Positions 46,889 to 54,711 of a DNA stretch of 64,000 nt are shown one piece after another; position 1 is the stretch's first letter; each line of letters begins with the position of its first letter. A model generated the notes under the pieces. The model saw nothing but the letters and a program-made list of their open reading frames with translations, did no database searches and was not told where the DNA came from. A program made the translations under genes and the position numbers. Origin of the DNA: Paraburkholderia phytofirmans PsJN (GTDB lineage Bacteria > Pseudomonadota > Gammaproteobacteria > Burkholderiales > Burkholderiaceae); the NCBI RefSeq assembly GCF_000020125.1, contig NC_010676.1, positions 3,472,001 through 3,536,000 of the forward strand. Direction: 5' to 3'.

Positions 46889-47692
46889 TCAGAGTTTGAG
46901 CGCCTCGGCAGCCAGCCTGCCGATCTTCGTATCGATGTCGGGCGCCTCGCCCGTCTCGAGAATCCACGCCGCGGACAACCCCGACCACGCCTGAATCCAC
47001 TGCAGCAGACGGCGCCGATCGAGTCCAGCCATCCGCGCGACCCGTTCGACGCGACGCTCGAACCAACCCGGTCGCAACGCCGACGCCTCATCCGGATTGC
47101 AGAAAATGTTCGCGTAGTCGAATCCGCGTTCGCCGTAGAGGCCTTTCGCGTCGATGGCCAGCCAGCCGCGCGAGCCGAAATCGAGCACATTGCCGTGATG
47201 AATGTCGCCGTGCAACACCACCGGGTCTTGCGGCGCGGCGAGCAGGGCTTGCGCGACAGTGGCGCTGTCGTGCAACCAGCCGCCGTATTCTTGCGCGGCG
47301 GGCCAGAGACTTGCGAACCAGCGCGGCAAATCGATCAATGCGGGCGGCGGTTTGCTTCGTGGCGCGTGGAGCTGCGCCGCAGTGGCGCAGAGAATGTCGG
47401 TGGCGCGGTCGTCGGCGTCGCTATCGCCGGTGCGTGCCAGGTCCGCGAGCGCGTGACTGCTTTGCGCGCGCTCGAGCAGCAGGGCGTCGGCATCGTGCGC
47501 GAGCACGCGGGCCGCGCCTTCGCCGTCCCACCACACCATCAACCGCGCGCCGAATTTCTCTTCCGGTTCCTGTGCAACTTTCAGCATCGCGGGAATACCG
47601 TGGCGGCGCACCGGCAGCAGCCGGCTACTGTGCGTGCGAATCGGCGCGCCGTCCTGCTGCAGATCCCATTTGACGATGTACTCGGTGAACAT
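46889..47692 (-). CDS. Aminoglycoside/hydroxyurea phosphotransferase-like kinase (APH(6) type)
   Basis: A 267-residue phosphotransferase of the APH(6)/Aph-Id group. VVLHGDIHHGNVLDFG (Brenner motif, catalytic Asp) and LAIDAKGLYGERGFDYANIF (metal-binding D) are intact. Proteins of this group phosphorylate streptomycin or hydroxyurea, but many chromosomal members have no proven substrate. The gene stands alone, without mobile elements nearby. Confidence 0.9.
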   Translation of the reverse strand: MFTEYIVKWDLQQDGAPIRTHSSRLLPVRRHGIPAMLKVAQEPEEKFGARLMVWWDGEGAARVLAHDADALLLERAQSSHALADLARTGDSDADDRATDILCATAAQLHAPRSKPPPALIDLPRWFASLWPAAQEYGGWLHDSATVAQALLAAPQDPVVLHGDIHHGNVLDFGSRGWLAIDAKGLYGERGFDYANIFCNPDEASALRPGWFERRVERVARMAGLDRRRLLQWIQAWSGLSAAWILETGEAPDIDTKIGRLAAEALKL

Positions 47693-47878
47693 TCGCGCTT
47701 CAGTTCGCGAGTGCTACGACGCTACTGTCAGCGATATGCGGGCAGACAATGTGCATGGTTTCTCCGACAAGTTCGACCGTCTTGCATTCTCACCTGGATC
47801 GGGCCGAAGTGGCGTGCGCAGCGCGTATCGAGCCCCGACGCTACAATCGCTCTCATTCATTTGACGCGGATTCTACGT

Positions 47879-48463
47879 ATGAAAATCACCCGAGAACCCG
47901 TGGCTTTGCCGCGGGCCACTCAACTGCTGAATCATGGTCCGGTCACGATCATCACCAGCGCGCATGGTGGCCGCTCGAACGTGATGGCGGCCTCGTGGGC
48001 GATGCCGCTCGACTTCAACCCGCCGAAGGTGGTCGTGGTGGTGGATAGCCGCACGCTCACGCGACAACTGATCGAGGCAAGCGGCGTGTTCGGGCTGCAA
48101 CTGCCGAGCCGTGGATTCGCTGCGCAAACCTTGGCGGTGGGTACGAACGCGGGCACGGAACTCGACAAGTTCTCCGCCTTCGACCTGGAGACGTTCCCCG
48201 CGCAACAGATCGACGTGCCCATGCTCGCGGGTTGCATCACCTGGATGGAGTGCAAGGTCATTCCGGACGATAGCCAGCGCCACGATCTGATCATCGGCGA
48301 AGTCGTCGCGGCGTATGCGGATAGCCGCGTGTACTCGAACAACCGCTGGCATTTCGGCGACGATCCTGATCTGCGCACCTGTCACTATGTGGCCGGAGGA
48401 ACGTTCTTTGCAACGGGCGATGCGTTCGAAGTGGACGCTGTGGCGAATGGCGAGGCGCAGTGA
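47879..48463 (+). CDS. Flavin reductase-family protein
   Basis: A 194-residue FMN-binding split-barrel protein (flavin reductase-like). The FMN-binding segment LLNHGPVTIITSAHGGRSNVMAASWAMPL and PPKVVVVVDSRTLT are typical. The start ATG 47879 is used; the frame is open further upstream, but that part is antisense to the APH gene. Confidence 0.9.
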   Translation: MKITREPVALPRATQLLNHGPVTIITSAHGGRSNVMAASWAMPLDFNPPKVVVVVDSRTLTRQLIEASGVFGLQLPSRGFAAQTLAVGTNAGTELDKFSAFDLETFPAQQIDVPMLAGCITWMECKVIPDDSQRHDLIIGEVVAAYADSRVYSNNRWHFGDDPDLRTCHYVAGGTFFATGDAFEVDAVANGEAQ

Positions 48464-48487
48464 GTGAGTAGGGCCCAGTGCGCACCA

Positions 48488-48817
48488 CTACTTGCTTCGA
48501 AGGAACTTGCCCGCCTTCAATTCCAGTAACGCAACGAGTTCCGGCTGCATGAATGCATAGTCGTCGGGAATGTCGAGACATACGACTTTCTTGCCGTTCA
48601 GGCACGCGCGGAATTTCGCCGACAGCCGCGCGCGATGCGCTTTCTCCATAACGAACACGATGTCGGCCCAGCGAACCTGCTCGGGCGAAAGAGGCAGGTC
48701 GGCATCGGCACCGAGACCGGCCGAGTCGGTCTCGACGCCGGGCCAACCGGCGAACACTTGCTCAGCGGTTGGACTGCGCAGGCGGTTTTTGCTGCAGACA
48801 AACAAGGCACGTATCAC
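48488..48817 (-). CDS. Low-molecular-weight protein tyrosine phosphatase-like protein
   Basis: A protein of about 109 residues starting at GTG 48817, the usual length for the short LMW-PTP-like family (full LMW-PTPs are about 150). VCSKNRLRSPTAEQVF aligns with the CX5R phosphate loop, though the loop is CSKNRLRS rather than CxGNxCRS, so the second Cys and canonical spacing are lost and activity is uncertain. ATG 48889 would be an upstream alternative overlapping the next gene. Confidence 0.75.
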   Translation of the reverse strand: MIRALFVCSKNRLRSPTAEQVFAGWPGVETDSAGLGADADLPLSPEQVRWADIVFVMEKAHRARLSAKFRACLNGKKVVCLDIPDDYAFMQPELVALLELKAGKFLRSK

Positions 48818-48869
48818 AGTGGGTATCGCCGCCAAGTCGCTATGTCTGCGGCGCGAATAAACGTACCAC

Positions 48870-49355
48870 TCACACGTCGCCCTCGGCAAACTTCTTCAGC
48901 GCGTCTCCCGCTAACCGATACCGTACCCATTCGCTTTGCGCGCTTGCGCCGATCGATTCATAGAAGCCGATGGCCGGCTCGTTCCAGTCGAGCACGCTCC
49001 ATTCGAAGCGGCCGCAACCGGTGTCGCAGGCAATCCGCGCAAGGTGACGCAGCATCTGTTTGCCCGCGCCGCTGCCACGCGATGCCGGCGACACGTACAG
49101 GTCTTCCAGATAAAGCCCCTGCTTGCCGAGCCAGGTGGAATACGAAAAAAAGTAGACGCAAAAGCCGATGGGCTCGCCGTTCATCTCGCAGATCAGCGCC
49201 TTCGCGCTGGAAGCGGCGGAAAACAGGCTCGCTTCGATGTCGTGGACGGTCGCGACGACTTCGTGCTCCGCTTTCTCGTACACCGCGAGTTCAGTGATGA
49301 AGCGAAGAATCAACGCTGCGTCGGCGGCGCGAGCGGGACGGATATGGATAGTCAA
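48870..49355 (-). CDS. GNAT acetyltransferase, spermidine/spermine acetyltransferase-like
   Basis: A 161-residue GNAT: QGLYLEDLYVSPASRGSGAGKQMLRHL and VLDWNEPAIGFYESIGA closely follow the SSAT-like subgroup (diamine acetyltransferase). It could acetylate polyamines or thialysine. It is upstream of the phosphatase-like gene on the same strand. Confidence 0.88.
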   Translation of the reverse strand: MTIHIRPARAADAALILRFITELAVYEKAEHEVVATVHDIEASLFSAASSAKALICEMNGEPIGFCVYFFSYSTWLGKQGLYLEDLYVSPASRGSGAGKQMLRHLARIACDTGCGRFEWSVLDWNEPAIGFYESIGASAQSEWVRYRLAGDALKKFAEGDV

Positions 49356-49480
49356 GGTCAGAGGCTCGATGGATCGTTGAGTTGCAGACCGAAGTTTCGC
49401 GCAGACGCACGGGCTTCGGATCAGACATACATCGTAGCGTTTAATGTGCCGTTCTGACCAGAGCGCGGCGAGAATGCGAT

Positions 49481-49510
49481 TGACGTCCCGTCACAAAATC
49501 GTTTACTGTC
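49481..49510 (+). promoter_or_regulatory. Probable sigma-70 promoter of the thr leader/thrS unit
   Basis: TTGACG at 49481-49486 and TACTGT at 49505-49510 with an 18-bp spacer fit a sigma-70 promoter (strong -35, -10 matching at the key T, A and T). Transcription would begin at about 49516-49517, on or next to the ATG of the Thr-rich peptide, so that peptide may be translated from a leaderless or nearly leaderless mRNA; indeed no Shine-Dalgarno precedes it. Confidence 0.55.
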
Positions 49511-49515
49511 GATCC

Positions 49516-49602
49516 ATGGACTTCCACTCGATTCCCTTCGCTGCCGTCACCACCACGACGACCACCTTCACAGGCGGGTCGTCTGGAGGTTGCACGCGCT
49601 AG
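49516..49602 (+). CDS. Threonine-rich leader peptide (attenuator) of thrS paralog
   Basis: A 28-codon frame, too short for ordinary gene calling: MDFHSIPFAAVTTTTTTFTG then GSSGGCTR, ending TAG. Thr codons 12-17 are consecutive (ACC ACC ACG ACG ACC ACC), with further Thr at 19 and 27: eight of 28 residues. It precedes a threonyl-tRNA synthetase gene and is followed 24 bases later by a large hairpin. This is the classical architecture of a ribosome-stalling leader peptide that senses charged tRNA-Thr. Confidence 0.82.
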   Translation: MDFHSIPFAAVTTTTTTFTGGSSGGCTR

Positions 49603-49639
49603 AAGCAGGACGCTGTGGCAAACCACCAAAGGCCTCGCC
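49573..49639 (+). promoter_or_regulatory. Candidate antiterminator pairing of the thr attenuator
   Basis: GGCGGG at 49573-49578, just 3' of the Thr-codon run, can pair with CTCGCC at 49634-49639 (six pairs including one G-U). The second segment is part of the ascending side of the downstream terminator, so the two structures are mutually exclusive. A ribosome stalled on the Thr codons would leave 49573 free and favour this pairing. A second possible pairing is GGAGGT (49585-49590) with ACCTCC (49670-49675). Confidence 0.5.
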
Positions 49640-49665
49640 GGAAACGGACGGGGCCTTTGGCATTT
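49626..49665 (+). terminator. Attenuator hairpin of the thr leader
   Basis: CCAAAGGCC (49626-49634) pairs perfectly with GGCCTTTGG (49652-49660); the stem continues inward through U-G, C-G and G-C, one bulged A, and three more pairs to a GAAA tetraloop at 49641-49644. The base is followed by CATTTCT, a short U-rich tract. The stem is strong; the U-tract is weaker than in textbook terminators, so termination efficiency is uncertain. Confidence 0.75.
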
Positions 49666-49720
49666 CTGGACCTCCGTTTGCGGCATCCATTCGCGGTAAC
49701 CGATCAAATGGAGCAAGACT

Positions 49721-50935
49721 GTGAACGATATCGACCATCGTGTAATCGGCAATAAACTCGACCTCTTCCATCAACAGGAAGAAGGCGTCGGCATGGTTTT
49801 CTGGCACCCGCGCGGCTGGGAACTGTATCGCGTGCTCGAAGTTTATGTGCGTGCGCGCATGCGTCGCGCGGGCTTTCGCGAGATTCGCACGCCGCAATTG
49901 CTGGCGCGCTCGCTGTGGGAGAAGAGCGGGCACTGGGAGAAGTTCGGCGCGGCGATGTATTCGTTAGCCGATGCGGAAGAAGGCCGCGCGCTGTGTCTGA
50001 AGCCGATGAGTTGTCCCTGTCATGTGCAGGTATTCAATCAGCGCGTGCGGTCTTATCGCGAGTTGCCGGTGCGGTACAGCGAGTTCGGCGCGTGTCATCG
50101 CGATGAACCGTCGGGCTCGCTCGAAGGATTGAAGCGCACGCGTGCTTTCGTGCAGGACGATGCGCATGTGTTCTGCACGGAGGCTCAAATCGAGGTAGAA
50201 GTCGGCCGCTTCTGTGCGTTGTTGCGTACGGTCTATGCGGATCTCGGTTTTCCCCGGTTCAAGGTCGCGCTCGCGACGCGGCCGGCCATGCGCGCGGGCG
50301 ACGATCAAACGTGGGATCGCGCGGAAGATGCGCTGGCGAATGCGGCGCGTGCGGCCGGGCTCGAATTCGAGGTGCTCGAAGGAGAGGGCGCTTTTTATGG
50401 GCCGAAACTCGAATTTCATCTGCTGGATAGCCGCGCGCGCAGTTGGCAGTGCGGCACGATCCAGCTCGATTTCGTGCTGCCCGAGCGGCTCGACGCGGAG
50501 TTCGTCAACGAGCGCAATGAGCGTGAGCGGCCTGTAATGATTCATCACGCGGTGCTCGGCAGCATGGAGCGGTTCATCGCGATGCTGCTGGAGCATCACG
50601 AGGGATGGTTGCCGGTGTGGCTGGCGCCTGAACAGGTCGTGGTTGCGACGATTAGCGAAACGAATCGAGCTTACGCGCAAGAGGTCATGCAGGCGCTCGA
50701 CGATGCGGGTGTCAGGGCGGTACTTGATAGTCGGCCTGAACGGCTGGAGAAGAAGATTGTCGATGCGCGCGAGAAACAGGTGCCGCTTCTGGTTGTGGTG
50801 GGCTCGCGCGATGAGCGGGATCAGACGATTAGTATCCGCTTGCGGGATGGGCGGCAAATGACGGTTTCGTTTGTGGAGGCTGTGGAACGGTTGAGGTCGA
50901 TGGCGCTAACGCCTGTGATGGCGTCGAAGCTGTGA
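49721..50935 (+). CDS. thrS: Threonyl-tRNA synthetase paralog lacking TGS and editing domains
   Basis: A 404-residue class II aminoacyl-tRNA synthetase. It starts at the position matching about residue 240 of E. coli ThrRS (IGNKLDLFHQQEEGVGMVFWH), so the N1 (TGS) and N2 editing domains are absent. The catalytic zinc ligands are intact: C98 (MSCPCH), H149 (QDDAHVF) and H275 (MIHHAVLGSMERF); motif 2 is CHRDEPSGSLEGL. The anticodon-binding domain follows from about residue 300. GTG 49721 has GGAG at seven bases. A full-length ThrRS should exist elsewhere in the genome; this would be an inducible second copy. Confidence 0.93.
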   Translation: MNDIDHRVIGNKLDLFHQQEEGVGMVFWHPRGWELYRVLEVYVRARMRRAGFREIRTPQLLARSLWEKSGHWEKFGAAMYSLADAEEGRALCLKPMSCPCHVQVFNQRVRSYRELPVRYSEFGACHRDEPSGSLEGLKRTRAFVQDDAHVFCTEAQIEVEVGRFCALLRTVYADLGFPRFKVALATRPAMRAGDDQTWDRAEDALANAARAAGLEFEVLEGEGAFYGPKLEFHLLDSRARSWQCGTIQLDFVLPERLDAEFVNERNERERPVMIHHAVLGSMERFIAMLLEHHEGWLPVWLAPEQVVVATISETNRAYAQEVMQALDDAGVRAVLDSRPERLEKKIVDAREKQVPLLVVVGSRDERDQTISIRLRDGRQMTVSFVEAVERLRSMALTPVMASKL

Positions 50936-51051
50936 TTTGGCGAGGCCATTGAACCGTGAAAATGAATTTCCCACGCGTTGGCTCGACGCACAGACAACAG
51001 CGTGAGAAACATCTTCGAGCGGTTCAATGATCGCGTGTCAATTTTTCAACT

Positions 51052-51801
51052 TCAGGTCGCACGCATGACGTCGCACTCAAACGCAAACAGCCGCCCCCAT
51101 CTCGCCAACGGCCTCATATCCACTCCCACCATCCTCAATGCCTTCCAGACCACCGTCGCCACCGTGTCATAAGCAGGAATATCCGTCGCCATTTCGAACG
51201 CACGCACCAGATGCGCCGCGTGCAGATTCGTGCAGAAGGTCGTCACTGCATCCGGTCTCGCGAACGCTGCCTCGCGCATCATGATCGCGAGTTGTGTATC
51301 GGGCACTTCAGCGAAGCTGAAATTATCTCGCAGCCCCAAATGCCGTTCCGCGACGCATTCAATCCCGAGCTTCTCATAGTTACGCACAATCCGCTGCTGA
51401 ACATCATCCGTATAGGGCGATACGAGACCCAGTCGCCGCACACAGGTCTTCTCGAAGATCTCGTTGAGCGCCAGCACCGAAGTCGTCGCGGGAATGCCCG
51501 TCGCCTGCGTAATCTGCCGACACAGCGCCTGATCGCGCTCGAATCCCAGCCAGCCCGCCGACGTTCCGCTCCAGCCGATCACGTCCACCCGCGCATCGGC
51601 CAGTTGACGCGCGGCCGTCAGAATCCGGCTCACCTCGAACTGGCCGAGCGCCTGCTCGGACAACGCGATCTCCGTCACCGTGAAGCGGGCAAAATGCGCG
51701 CTGACGTGCGGCAGTTCGCTCAGCATCGCCGCCGTCATCGGCTCGAGCGCGGTGTTCGACGACGGCGTCAGAATACCGAGCCGGATTCGTTTGCTTTGCA
51801 T
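51052..51801 (-). CDS. Arylmalonate decarboxylase/Asp-Glu racemase-like enzyme
   Basis: A 249-residue Asp/Glu-racemase-superfamily enzyme. It resembles arylmalonate decarboxylase: G79-T80-S81 (GWSGTSAGW) and Y130 (SPYTDDV) match the dioxyanion-hole residues, and C190 (TTFCTNLHAA) the catalytic cysteine; the first racemase cysteine is replaced, so it is not a two-Cys racemase or NicE-type isomerase. A cofactor-free decarboxylase or related C-C lyase is likely. It is the last gene of the eight-gene catabolic unit. Confidence 0.82.
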   Translation of the reverse strand: MQSKRIRLGILTPSSNTALEPMTAAMLSELPHVSAHFARFTVTEIALSEQALGQFEVSRILTAARQLADARVDVIGWSGTSAGWLGFERDQALCRQITQATGIPATTSVLALNEIFEKTCVRRLGLVSPYTDDVQQRIVRNYEKLGIECVAERHLGLRDNFSFAEVPDTQLAIMMREAAFARPDAVTTFCTNLHAAHLVRAFEMATDIPAYDTVATVVWKALRMVGVDMRPLARWGRLFAFECDVMRAT

Positions 51802-51821
51802 CTTGACGCGTCCCCTTTGCT

Positions 51822-53207
51822 TTAATCGGCGAGCAACAGCTTCACGCCCTCAGCGGCTTCATAACGCAGCGCGTCGAGATCGAGACCCGGAATCACGCCG
51901 TTATCCACCACCACGCGGCCGTTCACCACGTTATAGCGAACGCGCGCCGGCTCGCCCGCCGTCACCGGCGCAACGGCGACATCGTGAAAGCCGTTGAAGC
52001 GCAGATCGCTGACGTCATACAGCACGAAGTCCGCGGCCTTGCCGACTTCAAGCGTGCCGACCGCATCGAGTCCGAGCACGCCCGCGCCACCCGCGCTGCC
52101 CCAGTGAATCGTCTCTTCGACGGTAGTCGCCGACGCGCCCTGCGACGCGCGATGCACGAGCCACGCGAAATGCGCCTCGTTGGTCATGCTGCCGGATTCG
52201 TTCGACGCCACGCCATCCACGGCGAGCGACATCGGCACGCCGGCGGCCGCCATCTGCGGCGCGGGCGCGATGCCGCTGCCCAACCTGGCGTTACTGACCG
52301 GGCAATGCGAGCATCCACTGCCGGTTTCAGCGAGCATCGCGATCTCGCTCGCCTGCAGATGCACGAGATGTGCGAACCACACATCCGGTCCAAGCCACTC
52401 ATGATCGGCGACGAACTCGACCGGCAGTTTGTTGAAGCGCTCCTTGCAGAAATCGACATAACGGGTCGTCTCGGACAGGTGCGTATGCAACCTCAAACCC
52501 ATCCGCCGAGCCGCGCGCGCGACTTCGGGCAACAGTTCGGGCGGCAAGGAAAACGTCGGCGTGGTCGGCGCGACTACAACGCGACGCATCGAAGCCTCGC
52601 CGCCATCGTGATAGCGCGACTTCAAACGCTCGATATCGGCAAGCATCTGATCGAGCGTCTCGGGCTTGAGCGCGACTTTGGAAAAACCCGGATGATCTCC
52701 CGCCGCCTGCAACGCGCCGCCGCGGCACAACACGAAGCGCATGCCGAACGAAGCCGCTTCGTCGAATAGCAGATCGCCGGTTTCGGTGGTGCCGTCCGCG
52801 TGATAGAGATAGTGATGATCGGCGCACGTCGTCACGCCGGAGAGCAGCAACTCGGCAAGACCCAGGCGAGCGGCAACGCGCGCCAGATCCGGCGTAAAAC
52901 GCGCAAGACGCGGATACGGTACAGCGGCGAGCCATTCCTGCAAATCCGCATTGATACCGGACGGCACGGCCTTCAACAGATTCTGGAACAGATGATGGTG
53001 CGTGTTGACCCAGCCCGGATACACCACGCAGGAACGCGCGTCGATTACGCGTTCATCCGCACGCGGTTCGAGATTCGGCGCGATGGTTTCGATACGGCCA
53101 TTGCGGATCCGCAGATCGACCTGGCCGAGCCTCGCGCGCTCGCCGCTCATTCCGCTCATCACCGCGACAGGGTTCTTGATCAGCAACGCTTCAGTTTGCA
53201 TGCTCAC
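51822..53207 (-). CDS. AtzA/8-oxoguanine-deaminase-like amidohydrolase
   Basis: A 461-residue metal-dependent hydrolase of the amidohydrolase superfamily (subgroup of 8-oxoguanine deaminase, guanine deaminase, AtzA/TrzN). Metal ligands: HHH in VNTHHHLFQNL, HLSE in LHTHLSETTRY, H in FAHLVHL and D in AVDGVASNESG. The SHCPVSNARLGSGIAP segment is close to 8-oxoguanine deaminase. It removes an amino, chloro or similar group from a nitrogen heterocycle. It sits next to an NCS2 nucleobase permease gene, fitting a purine-, pterin- or triazine-like substrate. Confidence 0.9.
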   Translation of the reverse strand: MSMQTEALLIKNPVAVMSGMSGERARLGQVDLRIRNGRIETIAPNLEPRADERVIDARSCVVYPGWVNTHHHLFQNLLKAVPSGINADLQEWLAAVPYPRLARFTPDLARVAARLGLAELLLSGVTTCADHHYLYHADGTTETGDLLFDEAASFGMRFVLCRGGALQAAGDHPGFSKVALKPETLDQMLADIERLKSRYHDGGEASMRRVVVAPTTPTFSLPPELLPEVARAARRMGLRLHTHLSETTRYVDFCKERFNKLPVEFVADHEWLGPDVWFAHLVHLQASEIAMLAETGSGCSHCPVSNARLGSGIAPAPQMAAAGVPMSLAVDGVASNESGSMTNEAHFAWLVHRASQGASATTVEETIHWGSAGGAGVLGLDAVGTLEVGKAADFVLYDVSDLRFNGFHDVAVAPVTAGEPARVRYNVVNGRVVVDNGVIPGLDLDALRYEAAEGVKLLLAD

Positions 53208-53281
53208 GATTCGATATCCTTTCGGTTACTGCGAAGCGGCCGCCTTTGCAAAGACGGCCGCGCTCGTCATGCACCATCCGC

Positions 53282-54622
53282 TTATTCGCGGACCATGTTG
53301 TGCGCCGGCACCACGTCCTCTTCATGCGCGCCGTTGAGCACCGCGTTCAGCACGACGGAAACGAGGCACGCCAGCACCACGCCGCTGTGCAGGAACGGTT
53401 GCGTCCAGTCGGGCATGTGCTTGAAGACCTGCGGCGCCATTACAGGAATCAACGCGGTGGCGATCGTAAAGCCGACAATCAGCACGTTGTAGCGATTGCG
53501 CTCGAAGTCCACCTTCGCCAACGTCTGCACACCGGCCGCGACCACCACGCCGAACATCGCGATACCCGCGCCGCCGAGCGCGGCGGAGGGCGTCGACGCA
53601 ACCACCGCGCCGATCTTCGGCACCAGCGCCACCACGCACATCAGCACGCCGCTGATCGCCACCACCCAGCGGCTGCGCACGCCGGTCAGAATGACGAGCC
53701 CGACGTTCTCCATGAACGCGATGAACGGAAACGCCGCGAACATGCCCGCAATCGCGCTCGCCAGACCGTTCGCACGCATGCCGCGCACCACGTCCTCCTC
53801 GCTCACGTCCTTATCGACGATGTCGCCGATCGCGACGAACAGGCCCATGGATTCGACCATCTGCACCACCATCACGACGATCATCGTCAGCACCGGCACC
53901 AGCGAAAAAACGGGCGTGCCGAAGTGAAACGGCAGCGGCATGGTGAACCACGGCGCCTGTGCCACGCTCGCGAAATTGCCCATGCCGAGTGAACATGCCA
54001 GAATGCCGCCGGCAATCAAACCGATCAGCACGGACAGATTGCGCAGAAACGCATTGGCAAAACGGTTGATCGCGAGAATCACGAGCGCGACGAACAGCGT
54101 GACGCTCAGGAAGGGCAGCGCGCCGAACTGCTGCTGCGCGGCCTCGCCGCCACCAGCCCATTGATACGCGACGGGAAACAACTGCAAGCCGATCACGGTC
54201 ACGATGCAGCCGGTCACCACGGGTGGAAAGAATCTTCGTAAGCGCCCGACCAGCGGCGCGGCGAACATCGTGAACAGACCCGCGCCAATCACGGCGCCAC
54301 ACACGCCGGCAAAGCCGACGCCCGGACTCGTGCCGATCGCGATCACCGGCCCGACACTGCTGAATGCGACGCCTTGCAGAATCGGCAGACGCACACCGAA
54401 CTTCCAGACGCCGACGGTTTGCAGAATCGTCGAGATGCCCGAGCAAAACAGCGCCGTGCTGATGAGCACGGTGGTGTCGGCCGGCGACATCTTCAGTGCC
54501 GACGCGACGATCAGCGGCACCGCAATGGCGCCGATGTAAGCCACTAGCATGTGCTGCAAACCGAGCGTGATCATCTGGCGCTTCGGCAGAATGCGATCGA
54601 CGGGGTGTATGGCGGTGTTCAT
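53282..54622 (-). CDS. NCS2-family nucleobase:cation symporter
   Basis: A 446-residue inner-membrane transporter of the uracil/xanthine permease family with about 12-14 membrane segments. QHMLVAYIGAIAVPLIVASALKMS, GVAFSSVGPVIAIGTSPG and MENVGLVILTGVRSRWVVAISG are family motifs. NCS2 members carry uracil, xanthine, uric acid and related ring compounds. ATG 54622 has GGAG upstream; a longer reading to 54802 lacks support. It supplies the import step of the unit. Confidence 0.92.
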   Translation of the reverse strand: MNTAIHPVDRILPKRQMITLGLQHMLVAYIGAIAVPLIVASALKMSPADTTVLISTALFCSGISTILQTVGVWKFGVRLPILQGVAFSSVGPVIAIGTSPGVGFAGVCGAVIGAGLFTMFAAPLVGRLRRFFPPVVTGCIVTVIGLQLFPVAYQWAGGGEAAQQQFGALPFLSVTLFVALVILAINRFANAFLRNLSVLIGLIAGGILACSLGMGNFASVAQAPWFTMPLPFHFGTPVFSLVPVLTMIVVMVVQMVESMGLFVAIGDIVDKDVSEEDVVRGMRANGLASAIAGMFAAFPFIAFMENVGLVILTGVRSRWVVAISGVLMCVVALVPKIGAVVASTPSAALGGAGIAMFGVVVAAGVQTLAKVDFERNRYNVLIVGFTIATALIPVMAPQVFKHMPDWTQPFLHSGVVLACLVSVVLNAVLNGAHEEDVVPAHNMVRE

Positions 54623-54711
54623 GACGTGTCTCCAAATTATGGTTATCGATCGGAGCGCGCCGCACGGACCTAGCCGCGCGGCACTACGACGCGCGCCGAC
54701 CGGATCTCCCG

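Noticed and set aside
46874..47878. Upstream extension of the flavin reductase frame
   Set aside because: It lies opposite the APH(6)-like gene and has no homology-like motifs; the real start is ATG 47879.
49708..49723. ATG at 49708 as start of thrS
   Set aside because: It is out of frame with the synthetase; GTG 49721 with GGAG upstream fits the catalytic-domain start.
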